From assembly GCF_036237315.1 (NCBI RefSeq), contig NZ_CP108356.1:5337501-5401500 (forward strand): a stretch of 64,000 bases of DNA, read 5' to 3'. The notes beneath the pieces were generated by a model that was not told the origin of the DNA, did no database searches, and was given only the letters and a program-made list of their open reading frames with translations. The translations under genes were made by a program, and so were the position numbers. Source of the DNA: Streptomyces sp. NBC_01351. Its GTDB lineage: Bacteria; Actinomycetota; Actinomycetes; Streptomycetales; Streptomycetaceae. Shown piece after piece: positions 6,471 through 15,224 of the stretch. The first letter of the stretch is position 1, and each line of letters opens with the position of its first letter.

Positions 6471-8909
6471 TCATTCGAGGAACGCGGACGGTGGGCGCAG
6501 GCCCGCCGCTCCCGCGTCCGCCCCGGCGGCGGCGCCCGCGTCCGTGCCCTGTGTCGTGCCGCCCTGGGTGCCCGTGGTGGTGCCGCCCTCGGTGCCCTCG
6601 GTGGTGCCGCCGTTGTTCTGGCCGCCGTTGGTTTGGCCTCCTTGGGTCTGGCCCCCTTGGGTCTGGCCGCCGTTGTTCTGGCCCCCCTGGTTCTGGCCGC
6701 CGTTGTTCTGTCCGCCCTGGTTTTGTCCGCCGGTCGGGTTCGGCCGGGTCGGGCGGCCGGGGCGGGTGGGGGTGGGTTCGCCGGAGGGCGTTTCCTCCGG
6801 CGGGGTCTCCTCGAAGCTGGGGGAGGGCGGGGGCTGGGCCGCGCCCGGCTGGAGTTCGAGGTCGAAGTCCACGGGGTCGGTGCCCTCCAGGGCCGTCTTC
6901 GTGTACGCGGCCCAGATGCGGGCCGGGTAGCCGCCTCCGCCGATGCGGGCCTCGCCGAGGGCCCCGTACAGGGACTGGAGGGTTCCGGTGTCGGGGTCCT
7001 GGCCCATCATCGAGACCACCGTGACCAGGTCCGGGGTGTACGCCGCGAACCAGGCCGAGCGGTCCAGTTCGCCGGTGCCGGTCTTGCCGGCGGCCGGGTG
7101 GCCGGCGGCGAGGGCGGCCGTGCCGGTGCCGTTGTCGACGACGCTGACCAGCATGGAGGTGGTGGTGTCGGCGGCCTCGCGGGTGACGGCCTGGGTCGGG
7201 GAGCGGTCCGGGAGGCCGATGGTGTCGTCCTCCTTGGTGATCTTCTCCAGGAAGGTGTACGGGGTGCGGCGGCCGTGGTCCGCGAGGGTCGCGTACGCCT
7301 GGGTCATGTCGAGGACGCTGGCCTGCAGCGTGCCCAGTGCCATGGCCGGGCCGGGGACGAAGTTCGGGGTGTTCTCGGGGATGCCGAGGTCGACGGCGGT
7401 CTTCTTGACCTTCGCCGTGCCGACGTCGACGACCATCTGGGCGAAGACGGCGTTGACGGAGAGGTCGGTGGCGGTGTTGACGGTGATGTTGCCGTAGGAG
7501 ACCTGGCCCTCGTTCTCGGGGGCGTAGGGGATCCGGGTGCCGACGACGCGGCGCTTGTTGTCGCCGTTGTAGACGGTGTTCGGGGTGATGCGGCGGCCGT
7601 CCTGGGTGCGGGAGTCGTTCTCGACGGCGGCCGCGAAGACGAACGGCTTGAAGGTGGAGGCGACCTGGTAGTCGTGGCGGGTCGCGTTGTTCACGTACTG
7701 CTTGGTGTAGTCGATGCCGCCGTACATGGCGACGACCTTGCCGGTGGCGGGGTCGATGGAGACGCCTCCGGCGCGTACGAGGCGGTCGGCCTTGCGGGCT
7801 TCCGGGTCGAGCTTGCTGACGAGCTGGGCGTTGACGGCGTCGACGAACGCGCTCTGGCGGCGCTTGTCGATGGTGGTGGTGATCCGGTAGCCGCCTTCGG
7901 CGAGGGTCTTCTCGTCGAGGATCTTGTTCTCGGCGATGTAGTCCTTGATGGCTTCGACGAGGTAGCCGCGCTGCCCGGACAGTCCGGCGGCGGGGCGGAC
8001 CTTGCCGGGTTCGGGGAACTGGGTGGTCGCGCGCTCGGCGGCCGGCATCCAGTTCTTCTTGACCATGCCGTCGAGCACGTAGTTCCAGCGGGCGAGGGCG
8101 CGGCCGCGGCTCTGGGGGTGGGAGACGACGTCGAAGGCGCTGGGGGAGTTGAGGAGGGTGGCGAGGTAGGCGCCCTCGGCGGTGGTGAGTTTGCCGACGT
8201 CCTTGCCGTAGTAGGCCTGGGAGGCGGCCTGGATGCCGTAGGCGTTGCGGCCGAAGTAACTGGTGTTCAGGTAGCCCTCGAGGATGTAGTTCTTCGACTT
8301 CTCGCGACCGAGTTTGATCGCGATGAAGAACTCATTGACCTTGCGTTTGATCGTCTGTTCCTGGCCCAAGTAGTAGTTCTTGACGTACTGCTGGGTGATG
8401 GTCGAGCCGGACTGGGTGCCCTTGCCGGTGGCCGTGTTCCAGGCGGCGCGGAGCATGGCCTTGGGGTCCACCGCCCGCTCGGAGTGGAAGTCCCGGTCCT
8501 CGGCGGCGAGTACGGCTTCCTGGACGGTCCGGGGGATCTGGGAGAGCGGCACGTTGACGCGGTTGACCTCGCCGTCGCGGGCGAGCTGGGAGCCGTCGGA
8601 GTAGAGGTAGACGTTGGACTGCGCGGTGGCGGCGGCGTTGGCCGGGGGGATGTCGACGAGCAGGTAGCCGGCGACGAGGGCGCCGCCGAGCAGCAGGGCG
8701 AGGAGGAGTACGCCGCCCAGCACCATCCGCCAGGTGGGGACGAGGCGCCGCCAGCCGGTGCGCCTGCGGCGGGGCCTCTTGCCGGGCTTGGGGGGCTTGC
8801 CGGGCTTGCTCGGCTTCTGCGCCCTCGCCGGCGGCGGCGGTTGCTGCTGTCCGTCGGGCGAGTCCGGGTCGCGAGGGGTCCAGCCGGGGGGTGGTGACTG
8901 GTCGCTCAT
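6471..8909 (-). CDS. Class A penicillin-binding protein (glycosyltransferase 51 plus transpeptidase)
   Basis: Bifunctional murein synthase, 812 residues. Order: Pro/Lys-rich cytoplasmic tail (1-55), one membrane anchor (about 61-84), GT51 domain with EAVLAAEDRDF (Glu137) and GSTITQQYVKNYY, then a transpeptidase domain with SxxK at Ser418-Lys421 (STFK), SVN at 484-486 and KTG at 609-611. In the GT51 motif the usual FxxH reads FHSE. The C-terminus is a low-complexity tail of Gln-Gly-Gly/Asn-Gly-Gly repeats rich in Thr, which probably spans the wall. The ATG at 8909 has GAGGAG nine bases upstream; an upstream start at 8945 is possible. Confidence 0.93.
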   Translation of the reverse strand: MSDQSPPPGWTPRDPDSPDGQQQPPPPARAQKPSKPGKPPKPGKRPRRRRTGWRRLVPTWRMVLGGVLLLALLLGGALVAGYLLVDIPPANAAATAQSNVYLYSDGSQLARDGEVNRVNVPLSQIPRTVQEAVLAAEDRDFHSERAVDPKAMLRAAWNTATGKGTQSGSTITQQYVKNYYLGQEQTIKRKVNEFFIAIKLGREKSKNYILEGYLNTSYFGRNAYGIQAASQAYYGKDVGKLTTAEGAYLATLLNSPSAFDVVSHPQSRGRALARWNYVLDGMVKKNWMPAAERATTQFPEPGKVRPAAGLSGQRGYLVEAIKDYIAENKILDEKTLAEGGYRITTTIDKRRQSAFVDAVNAQLVSKLDPEARKADRLVRAGGVSIDPATGKVVAMYGGIDYTKQYVNNATRHDYQVASTFKPFVFAAAVENDSRTQDGRRITPNTVYNGDNKRRVVGTRIPYAPENEGQVSYGNITVNTATDLSVNAVFAQMVVDVGTAKVKKTAVDLGIPENTPNFVPGPAMALGTLQASVLDMTQAYATLADHGRRTPYTFLEKITKEDDTIGLPDRSPTQAVTREAADTTTSMLVSVVDNGTGTAALAAGHPAAGKTGTGELDRSAWFAAYTPDLVTVVSMMGQDPDTGTLQSLYGALGEARIGGGGYPARIWAAYTKTALEGTDPVDFDLELQPGAAQPPPSPSFEETPPEETPSGEPTPTRPGRPTRPNPTGGQNQGGQNNGGQNQGGQNNGGQTQGGQTQGGQTNGGQNNGGTTEGTEGGTTTGTQGGTTQGTDAGAAAGADAGAAGLRPPSAFLE

Positions 8910-9084
8910 CTCCAGGAACTCCTCGACGCCGTGCGAAATATCCACTTCTGTACCTCATGGTGTCTACCCGATGGCCGGTGATTCCGCTCCGGACGGGCGT
9001 AAATCGGTCGCGTGGATCGCCCCTCCGCACTAAGCTCGCGCGCTTTGGCCGACGTAGGAACGACCTGGGAAAGGGAGGGATACG

Positions 9085-9912
9085 GTGCGGCATCAAGCAC
9101 GTGGGAGAGCGCTTCTCTACCTGGTGGTGGCCGCGGGCGGGTTCCGGCGCTACGCCACTTACGGGACGGCGACGGTGGCCGGGGTGTTCACCAACACCGT
9201 GTTCGGTTTCATCGTCGCGTACACGTACATCGCGCTGTGGGACGAGCGGCCCGGGCTCGGCGGCTACGACCAGGCGCAGGCCCTGACCTTCGTGTGGGTG
9301 AGTCAGTCGCTGCTCGCCGCCGGGGCGCTGATCGGGGGCGGCTTCCAGGAGGAGATCCAGGAGCGGGTCCGTACGGGTGCGATCGCGGTCGACCTGTACC
9401 GGCCGGCGGACCTTCAGATGTGGTGGCTGGCCGCCGATATGGGCCGGGCGGCCTTCCAGTTGGTGGGGCGCGGGGTGGTCCCGCTGGTGGCGGGGTCGCT
9501 GGTGTTCACGCTGGCGCTGCCCGACGATCCGGTGCGCTGGCTGCTGTTCCTGGTGTCCGTGACGCTCGGCCTGGTGGTGAGCTTCGCGCTGCGCTACCTG
9601 CTGGGGCTGCTGGCGTTCTGGCTGATGGACGGTTCGGGGATCAATCTGATGGCCACCGTCGTCTCGATCTTCTTCTCGGGGATGCTGCTGCCGCTGACGG
9701 TCTTCCCGGGCGGTTTCGGCGAGTTGGTGCGGGCGCTGCCGTGGGCGGCGATGCTCCAGGTTCCGGTGGACGTGCTGATGGGCAAGCACGCGGGGGCCGG
9801 GGGCGCGGCCGAGGCGCTGGGGTTCCAGGCCGGGTGGGCGCTCGTACTGCTGGGCGTGGGGCGGCTGTTGCAGGCGGCGGCGACGCGGAAGGTGGTGGTG
9901 CAGGGTGGCTGA
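9085..9912 (+). CDS. ABC-2 type transporter permease, first subunit
   Basis: 275 residues from GTG 9085, with a GGGAGGGA ribosome binding site. About six hydrophobic segments are visible, for example GVFTNTVFGFIVAYTYIALW near the N-terminus and GINLMATVVSIFFSGMLLPL, the ABC-2 family pattern with a conserved proline just after. It pairs with the second permease (overlap of 8 bp) and the ATPase to form an efflux or lipid-type ABC exporter. The family is often annotated DUF990. The substrate is unknown. It is divergent from the PBP gene, which may point to envelope function, but that is only context. Confidence 0.88.
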   Translation: MRHQARGRALLYLVVAAGGFRRYATYGTATVAGVFTNTVFGFIVAYTYIALWDERPGLGGYDQAQALTFVWVSQSLLAAGALIGGGFQEEIQERVRTGAIAVDLYRPADLQMWWLAADMGRAAFQLVGRGVVPLVAGSLVFTLALPDDPVRWLLFLVSVTLGLVVSFALRYLLGLLAFWLMDGSGINLMATVVSIFFSGMLLPLTVFPGGFGELVRALPWAAMLQVPVDVLMGKHAGAGGAAEALGFQAGWALVLLGVGRLLQAAATRKVVVQGG

Positions 9913-10789
9913 GGGTGCGGTGCTGGTGGAGCGGGGGCGGGAGCGGGGGCCGGAGGCCGCCGAAGTGGTGGTGCGGCGCGGCCGGGTGGTGGAGGGGGTG
10001 CGGGGCTACGGGCTGATCGTGGCGATGTGGATCCGGTCGACGATGACGTACCGGACGTCGTTCCTCCTGTCGGCCTTCGGGAACGCGGCGATCACGCTGC
10101 TCGACTTCGTCGCGATCTACATCATGTTCTCCCACGTGGACGTGTTGGGCGGTTTCACACTGCCCGAGATCGCCCTGCTGTACGGGTCCTGCTCGGCCTC
10201 CCTGGGCCTGGCGGATCTGCTGCTCGGCAATACGGACCGGATCGGGGCCCGGATCCGGGACGGTTCGCTCGACACGATGCTGGTGCGCCCGGTTCCGGTG
10301 CTCGCGCAGGTCGCGGCGGACCGGTTCGCGCTGCGTCGGCTGGGGCGGGTGCTGCAGGGGCTCGGGGTGTTGGCCTGGGCGGTGTCGGCGCTGGACGTGG
10401 ACTGGACGCCGGGCAAGGTGCTGTTGGTGCCGGTGATGATCGTGGCGGGTGCGGCGATCTTCGGTGCGGTGATGGTGGCGGGCGCGGCGTTCCAGTTCCT
10501 GGCGGGTGACGCGGCGGAGGTGCAGAACTCCTTCACGTACGGCGGCTGCACGATGCTCCAGTACCCGCCGACGGTGTTCGGGAAGGACCTGCTGCGCGGG
10601 GTGACCTTCGTGGTCCCGCTGGCCTTCGTCAACTGGCTGCCGGCGCTGTACGTGCTGGGGCGGCCCGATCCGCTGGGGTTGCCGGGGTGGGTCGCGTACG
10701 TGAGCCCGCTGGTGGCCTTCGCGGTGTTCCTGCCCGCGTCGCTGGCGTGGCGCGCGGGTGTTCGTTCGTACCGGAGCACGGGGAGCTAG
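9905..10789 (+). CDS. ABC-2 type transporter permease, second subunit
   Basis: 294 residues from GTG 9905, overlapping the preceding stop by 8 bp, which indicates translational coupling. After an N-terminal cytoplasmic stretch of about 40 residues come six membrane segments, including SFLLSAFGNAAITLLDFVAI and GAAIFGAVMVAGAAFQFLAG. An Asp-Arg-rich cytoplasmic loop (DRIGARIRDGSLDTMLVRPV) matches the conserved coupling region of the DUF990 family. The first permease has the corresponding GAIAVDLYRPADL, so the pair look like paralogues forming a heterodimer. Substrate unknown. Confidence 0.88.
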   Translation: MAEGAVLVERGRERGPEAAEVVVRRGRVVEGVRGYGLIVAMWIRSTMTYRTSFLLSAFGNAAITLLDFVAIYIMFSHVDVLGGFTLPEIALLYGSCSASLGLADLLLGNTDRIGARIRDGSLDTMLVRPVPVLAQVAADRFALRRLGRVLQGLGVLAWAVSALDVDWTPGKVLLVPVMIVAGAAIFGAVMVAGAAFQFLAGDAAEVQNSFTYGGCTMLQYPPTVFGKDLLRGVTFVVPLAFVNWLPALYVLGRPDPLGLPGWVAYVSPLVAFAVFLPASLAWRAGVRSYRSTGS

Positions 10790-10791
10790 AC

Positions 10792-11766
10792 GTGGGTGTG
10801 GTGGATGCGCTGATCTCGCTGGACGGGGTCGAGAAGGTCTTCGACGTGAGGCGCCGGGTGGGCCTGATGCGCCGGGAGAAACGCCAGGTCAGGGCGGTGG
10901 ACGGGATCAGCTTCGAGGTGGCCCGGGGCGAGATGGTCGGCTACATCGGGCCGAACGGTGCCGGGAAGTCGACGACGATCAAGATGCTGACCGGGATCCT
11001 GACCCCGAGCGGCGGCCGGCTGCGGGTCGCGGGCATCGACCCGGCGCGGGAGCGGATGCGGCTCGCGCACCGGATCGGGGTGGTGTTCGGGCAGCGGACC
11101 ACGCTGTGGTGGGACCTGCCGCTGAAGGACTCGTACGGGCTGATGCGGCGGATGTACCGGATCCCGGAGGCGCGGTTCCGTTCGAATCTGGAGCGGTGCG
11201 TGGACCGGTTGGACCTGGCGGAACTGCTGGACGTGCCGGTGCGGCAGCTGTCGCTGGGGCAGCGGATGCGCGGGGACATCGCGGCGGCACTGCTGCACGA
11301 TCCGGAGGTGCTGTACCTGGACGAGCCGACGATCGGGCTGGACGTGGTGAGCAAGGCGAAGGTGCGGGGCTTCCTGCGGCAGTTGAACGAGGAGCTCGGT
11401 ACGACGGTGCTGCTGACCACGCACGACCTCCAGGACATCGAGCAGCTGTGCGAGCGGGTGATGGTGATCGACCACGGGCGGCTGATGTACGACGGCCCGC
11501 TGGGCGGGCTGCACGCGGCGGGGTCGGCGCACGAGGTGGAACGGACCCTGGTGGTCGACCTGGAGCGGGAGCACGCGCCGATCGAGGTGGCGGGCGCGCG
11601 GGTGGTGAAGGTGGAGGGGCCACGACAGTGGCTTGCGTTCCCGGCGGGGGCGTCGGCGGCGCCGCTGGTGGCGGCGGTCGCGGCGGAGTATCCGCTGGTG
11701 GACCTGTCGGTCCGGGAGCCGGACATCGAGGACGTGATCGCGCGGATGTACGACGGGCGGGGGTGA
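10792..11766 (+). CDS. ABC transporter ATP-binding protein of the DUF990 exporter
   Basis: 324 residues from GTG 10792, three bases after the second permease stop. Walker A is GPNGAGKST, the signature is LSLGQRMRGD (an LSxGQ variant typical of this subfamily), and Walker B is VLYLDEPTIGLD, with a His switch in TTHDLQDIEQLC. A long basic insert near the N-terminus (RRRVGLMRREKRQV) is characteristic of this ATPase group. The C-terminal 80 residues form an accessory domain. It should power the two upstream permeases. The open frame runs further upstream inside the permease gene, but no start there fits the family. Confidence 0.92.
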   Translation: MGVVDALISLDGVEKVFDVRRRVGLMRREKRQVRAVDGISFEVARGEMVGYIGPNGAGKSTTIKMLTGILTPSGGRLRVAGIDPARERMRLAHRIGVVFGQRTTLWWDLPLKDSYGLMRRMYRIPEARFRSNLERCVDRLDLAELLDVPVRQLSLGQRMRGDIAAALLHDPEVLYLDEPTIGLDVVSKAKVRGFLRQLNEELGTTVLLTTHDLQDIEQLCERVMVIDHGRLMYDGPLGGLHAAGSAHEVERTLVVDLEREHAPIEVAGARVVKVEGPRQWLAFPAGASAAPLVAAVAAEYPLVDLSVREPDIEDVIARMYDGRG

Positions 11767-11893
11767 GGCGGGGGCGGGGCGCATGGGAAGCGGGGTCAGG
11801 GACCGGATAAGGGGTAAACCGGGGTCGATCTCCGGGTGCAACTCCGGGTCCGACCCATACAACTTGCGGTGATCCCTGCATAGTCTGGTGTGC

Positions 11894-12571
11894 ATGAGTG
11901 ACGAGCGGCCGGAGAAGCCGTTGCCGGAGCTGAGGGCGTCGGATGCCGACCGGGACCGGGTGGTGGAGCGTCTGCGTGACGCCGTCGCCGAGGGCCGGCT
12001 CGACATGGAGGAGTTCGAGGAGCGGCTGGAGGCGGCGTACAAGTCCCGTACGTACGCGGAGCTGGAACCGCTGACGCGGGACCTGCCGGCGGTGTCGGGG
12101 GACGGGAGCTCGCTCGCGTCGCCGGTCCCGCTTTCCGCGTCGGCTTCCGGTTCCGGTGCGGCGTGGCCGGCCCGTATCGGCGGCACGGGTACGTCCACCA
12201 CGGCCGTGGCGATCATGTCGGGCTTCCAGCGCAAGGGCCGGTGGACGGTGCCCGCCCGCTTCGACGCGGTGGCGTTCTGGGGCGGGGGTGAGCTGGACCT
12301 GCGGGAGGCGAACTTCGCGCAGCGCGAGGTCGTGATCAACTGCGTCGCGATCATGGGCGGCATCCAGATCACGGTGCCGCCGGGCATCGCGGTCGACGTA
12401 CGGGGCATCGGCATCATGGGCGCCTTCGACCAGCGCGAGGGCAGTGGCCCGACGGAACCGGGCGCGCCGAAGGTGGTCGTGACGGGGTTCGCGTTCTGGG
12501 GCGGGGTGGAAATCAAGGTCAAGGCGCCGAAGCGCCCGCTGGGCGGCCCGTCGCTGCGCAAGGAGCTGTAG
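11894..12571 (+). CDS. DUF1707 and LiaF-like C-terminal domain protein
   Basis: 225 residues. The N-terminal LRASDADRDRVVERLRDAVAEGRLDMEEFEERLEAAY is the DUF1707 helical domain, which is related to SHOCT modules. A Ser/Gly linker follows. The C-terminal half (IMSGFQRKGRW, AVAFWGGGELDLREANF, IMGGIQITVPPGIAVDVRG) is the repeated beta-strand pattern of LiaF/DUF2154-type proteins linked to cell-wall stress sensing. No membrane span is obvious. ATG 11894 is preferred over GTG 11888. A CATAGT -10-like hexamer only about 10 bp upstream suggests a leaderless transcript. Its exact role is unknown. Confidence 0.85.
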   Translation: MSDERPEKPLPELRASDADRDRVVERLRDAVAEGRLDMEEFEERLEAAYKSRTYAELEPLTRDLPAVSGDGSSLASPVPLSASASGSGAAWPARIGGTGTSTTAVAIMSGFQRKGRWTVPARFDAVAFWGGGELDLREANFAQREVVINCVAIMGGIQITVPPGIAVDVRGIGIMGAFDQREGSGPTEPGAPKVVVTGFAFWGGVEIKVKAPKRPLGGPSLRKEL

Positions 12572-12590
12572 CGGGGCCGCCGTTGCTTGG

Positions 12591-13002
12591 CGGCACCGTG
12601 TGCGCCTCAAACGCCGGCGGGGCTGAGGGTGCCCCCTGTACCGGGGTCGGCCTGTTGGGGCGGTGCCCCGCCGGAGTGTCTCCTCGTCCTCGCGCACTGA
12701 GCCGCCGCTTCGAAGCGCAAGCGTGGTTGCGCGCTCGTCCTGCGGGGACACTCCGCCGTGTCCCCGCCCCAACGCGCGCTCCCGGCCCACGGGGCGGGGT
12801 CTGGGCCGTCTGGCCGGTCCGCGGGGGCACTCCGGGGCGTCCCCGCAGGACGAGCGCGCAACCACCCTCCACTTCGAGAGGTGCCTTGGTGCGCGAGGAC
12901 GAGGAGACGCCCCGGAGGGACACCGCGGACCAACCCGACGGCCAAGACCCCCGCCCGGGGGGGCAAACCCAGCCCCGCCGGCGTTTGAGGCGCACGGTGC
13001 CG
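12591..13002. repeat. 412-bp imperfect inverted repeat in a gene-free gap
   Basis: The 564 bp between the DUF1707 and DUF445 genes hold no convincing gene. They hold two arms of about 160 bp in inverted orientation (12591-12749 and 12839-13002) around a central 90 bp. Shared stretches include GCGCCTCAAACGCCGGCGGG, TCTCCTCGTCCTCGCGCAC and GGTTGCGCGCTCGTCCTGCG, each matched by its reverse complement in the other arm. The outermost ends begin CGGCACCGTG and finish CACGGTGCCG. The end sequence belongs to the common Streptomyces G+C-rich intergenic repeat, also present at 31931 and 36931. Confidence 0.8.
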
Positions 13003-13135
13003 CCCGGCAGCGGCGGCCACCCGAACCGCGCACCCCCCCGCGGGAGCGAAAGGGCGTGGCGGGAACTCCTGGGACCTCCCGGGAGTCGGATGCTATGCAG
13101 ACAAAACCGGCGCCCCCGGGGGAAGGCAGGAGCAC

Positions 13136-14497
13136 GTGACGAACCGCACCACAGCCGGAGGTGGCGGCCGCGGCGACGGCGGCGACACGCTGGCCCCACC
13201 CAGACCTGCGGCGGCCAAGGCGGCCGCGGCCGCGTTCGTCTTCAACGCCGCCGACGAGGAGCGCCGCCGGGGTGTCCGCCGGATGAAGACCACCGCGACC
13301 GGTCTCCTGATCCTGGTCGCGCTGATCTACGTACTGGCCAAGGTCGCCCAGCACGCATGGGGCGCCGGCGGCTGGGCCGGCTATGTCGCGGCCGCCGCCG
13401 AGGCCGGCATGGTCGGTGCGCTCGCGGACTGGTTCGCCGTCACCGCTCTGTTCCGGCGGCCGCTCGGCCTGCCCATCCCGCACACCGCGATCATTCCGAC
13501 GAAGAAGGACCAGCTGGGCGTCTCCCTCGGGGAGTTCGTCGGCGAGAACTTCCTCTCCTCCGACGTGGTCAAGGCCCGCCTCCACGCCCTCGGCATCGGC
13601 GGCCGCCTCGGCGCCTGGCTGGCCGAGCCCGCGCACGCGGACCGGGTCACGGCGGAGCTGGCGACCGCACTGCGCGGAGCGCTGACCGTGCTGCGCGATT
13701 CCGACGTGCAGGCCGTCGTGGGCGAGGCCATCACCCGCCGCGCGGAGACCGCCGAGATCGCGCCGGGCATCGGCAAGACCCTCGAAAAGGTCGTCGCGGA
13801 CGGCGGCCACCACCGCGCCGTGGACCTGGTCTGCACCAAGGCCCACGACTGGCTCGTCACGCACGAGGCCTCGATCACGGACGCCGTCCAGGGCGGGGCC
13901 CCGGGCTGGACCCCGCGTTTCGTGGACCGCAAGGTGGGCGACCGCGTGTACAAGGAGCTGCTCCGCTTCGTCACCGAGATGCGCGACATGCCGCAGCATC
14001 CGGCGCGCGGGGCGGTGGACCGCTTCCTGACGGACTTCGCGGCCGATCTCCAGTCGGACACGGAGACCCGCGCCCGCGTCGAGCGCCTGAAGTCCGAACT
14101 CCTCGCCCGCGACGAGGTCCAGGACGTGATCAGCTCCGCCTGGATGGCCATCCGTACGATGATCATCTCGGCGGCGGAGGACGAGCGCAGCGAACTGCGC
14201 CTGCGCGTCCGGGCCTCCCTCATCTCCCTGGGCGCCCGCCTGGCCACGGACGGCCGCCTCCAGCGGAAGGTGGAGGGCTGGATCGAGGGCGCGGTCGTCT
14301 ACGTGGTCACCACCTACCGCACCGAGATCACCTCCCTGATCACGGACACGGTGGCGGGCTGGGACGCCGAGCACACGTCCCGCAAGATCGAGGCCCACAT
14401 CGGCCGCGACCTGCAGTTCATCCGCATCAACGGCACGGTGGTCGGCGCCCTGGCGGGCCTGCTGATCTACACGGTGTCCCGGGCGCTGGGGGCGTAG
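13136..14497 (+). CDS. DUF445 family membrane protein
   Basis: 453 residues from GTG 13136 with a GGAAGGCAGGAG ribosome binding site. A basic N-terminal region is followed by one membrane span (ATGLLILVALIYVLAKVA) and the DUF445 hallmark GYVAAAAEAGMVGALADWFAVTALFRRPLGLPIPHTAI. A long helical middle follows, then a C-terminal hydrophobic segment (IRINGTVVGALAGLLIYTVS). DUF445 proteins (YjiN/YheB group) are membrane-anchored and their function is unresolved; a link to envelope stress has been suggested for some. It is convergent with the small membrane protein at 14512. Confidence 0.92.
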   Translation: MTNRTTAGGGGRGDGGDTLAPPRPAAAKAAAAAFVFNAADEERRRGVRRMKTTATGLLILVALIYVLAKVAQHAWGAGGWAGYVAAAAEAGMVGALADWFAVTALFRRPLGLPIPHTAIIPTKKDQLGVSLGEFVGENFLSSDVVKARLHALGIGGRLGAWLAEPAHADRVTAELATALRGALTVLRDSDVQAVVGEAITRRAETAEIAPGIGKTLEKVVADGGHHRAVDLVCTKAHDWLVTHEASITDAVQGGAPGWTPRFVDRKVGDRVYKELLRFVTEMRDMPQHPARGAVDRFLTDFAADLQSDTETRARVERLKSELLARDEVQDVISSAWMAIRTMIISAAEDERSELRLRVRASLISLGARLATDGRLQRKVEGWIEGAVVYVVTTYRTEITSLITDTVAGWDAEHTSRKIEAHIGRDLQFIRINGTVVGALAGLLIYTVSRALGA

Positions 14498-14511
14498 GGA
14501 GGGCTACGCGC

Positions 14512-14811
14512 TCAGCCGCGGTCGGCGACGGCCCAGGAGGCGGCGGCGACGACCCCGGCGGCCCCGAAGACGGCCGGCCACGCGCCGACCTTCTTGGCGA
14601 GCGGGTGCGCGCCCGCGAAGCCGGCCAGGTAGAGGGCCCCCAGCCCCGCCGCCGCGGGGGCGCCGCACTGCCGGTGCCATTCCCGTCCGGCCGCGAGGCC
14701 GGCGGCGCCGAGCACGACTCCGCCCAGGGGCCGCTTCCCGGTCCACCGGGCGACGGCGTACCCGCCGACCAGTCCGGCCGCCGCCACCACGGAACTCGGT
14801 ACCCGTGCCAT
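14512..14811 (-). CDS. Small hypothetical membrane protein (99 aa)
   Basis: 99 residues, starting MARVPSSVVAAAGLVGGYAVARWTG at ATG 14811, with GAGGAATTC upstream. Three short hydrophobic stretches are visible (SSVVAAAGLVGGYAVA, GGVVLGAAGLAAG, AAGLGALYLAGFAGAH plus AVFGAAGVVAAASWAVA at the C-terminus), so three or four membrane helices are likely. I do not recognise a named family, and it resembles small unnamed Streptomyces membrane proteins. It is convergent with the DUF445 gene, 14 bp apart, with no hairpin between them. Confidence 0.72.
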   Translation of the reverse strand: MARVPSSVVAAAGLVGGYAVARWTGKRPLGGVVLGAAGLAAGREWHRQCGAPAAAGLGALYLAGFAGAHPLAKKVGAWPAVFGAAGVVAAASWAVADRG

Positions 14812-14856
14812 GTCGAATTCCTCGGATCTTCTCGTCGTATGGGCTTACCCGCGAGG

Positions 14857-15036
14857 CTAACGCGGCCGCCCGGCCATCCGGCGGCCGCCCAGTACTCCCA
14901 TCAGCAGGAGCACGGCTCCGCCGATCACGGCATCCGGCAACACGTCCCGCAGTGCGCGCGGCAGCAGGGCCACGACACCCAGGACGAGAAGAAAGGCGAG
15001 AGCGCACCGGCCGGCCGCCCGAATCAGTCTGTCCAC
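14857..15036 (-). CDS. Very small membrane protein (59 aa)
   Basis: An open frame from GTG 15036 to TAG 14857 on the minus strand encodes 59 residues: a basic start MDRLIRAAGR, one strong hydrophobic segment ALAFLLVLGVVALLP, a short polar turn, a second hydrophobic segment AVIGGAVLLLMGVLGG, and a basic end RRMAGRPR. The start is preceded by GAGGAAGC at correct spacing. The two-helix hairpin design and ribosome binding site argue that it is real. It sits 45 bp upstream of the 99-residue membrane protein on the same strand and may share its transcript. Function unknown. Confidence 0.6.
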   Translation of the reverse strand: MDRLIRAAGRCALAFLLVLGVVALLPRALRDVLPDAVIGGAVLLLMGVLGGRRMAGRPR

Positions 15037-15224
15037 GCTTCCTCAACTCCGGCGCGGGGTTTCCCGACACGGAGGGCGGGGAGGGGATTTGTCGCACACT
15101 CGCCGGATCCGTGCGATGTGCGTCTTCGGAACCCGAACGGCATAAATTCGCTCTCCCCACCCAAAGGGGAAAATCCCCACCGGTCACACCGCCCCGACCG
15201 CTCGACATCAGGAGCCAGGACATC

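Noticed and set aside
10979..14398. Minus-strand open frame of over 1100 codons across the ABC ATPase, DUF1707 and DUF445 genes
   Set aside because: It is antisense to three genes with clear domains, crosses their intergenic gaps, and has low-complexity Arg/Pro/Ala composition produced by G+C-rich DNA.
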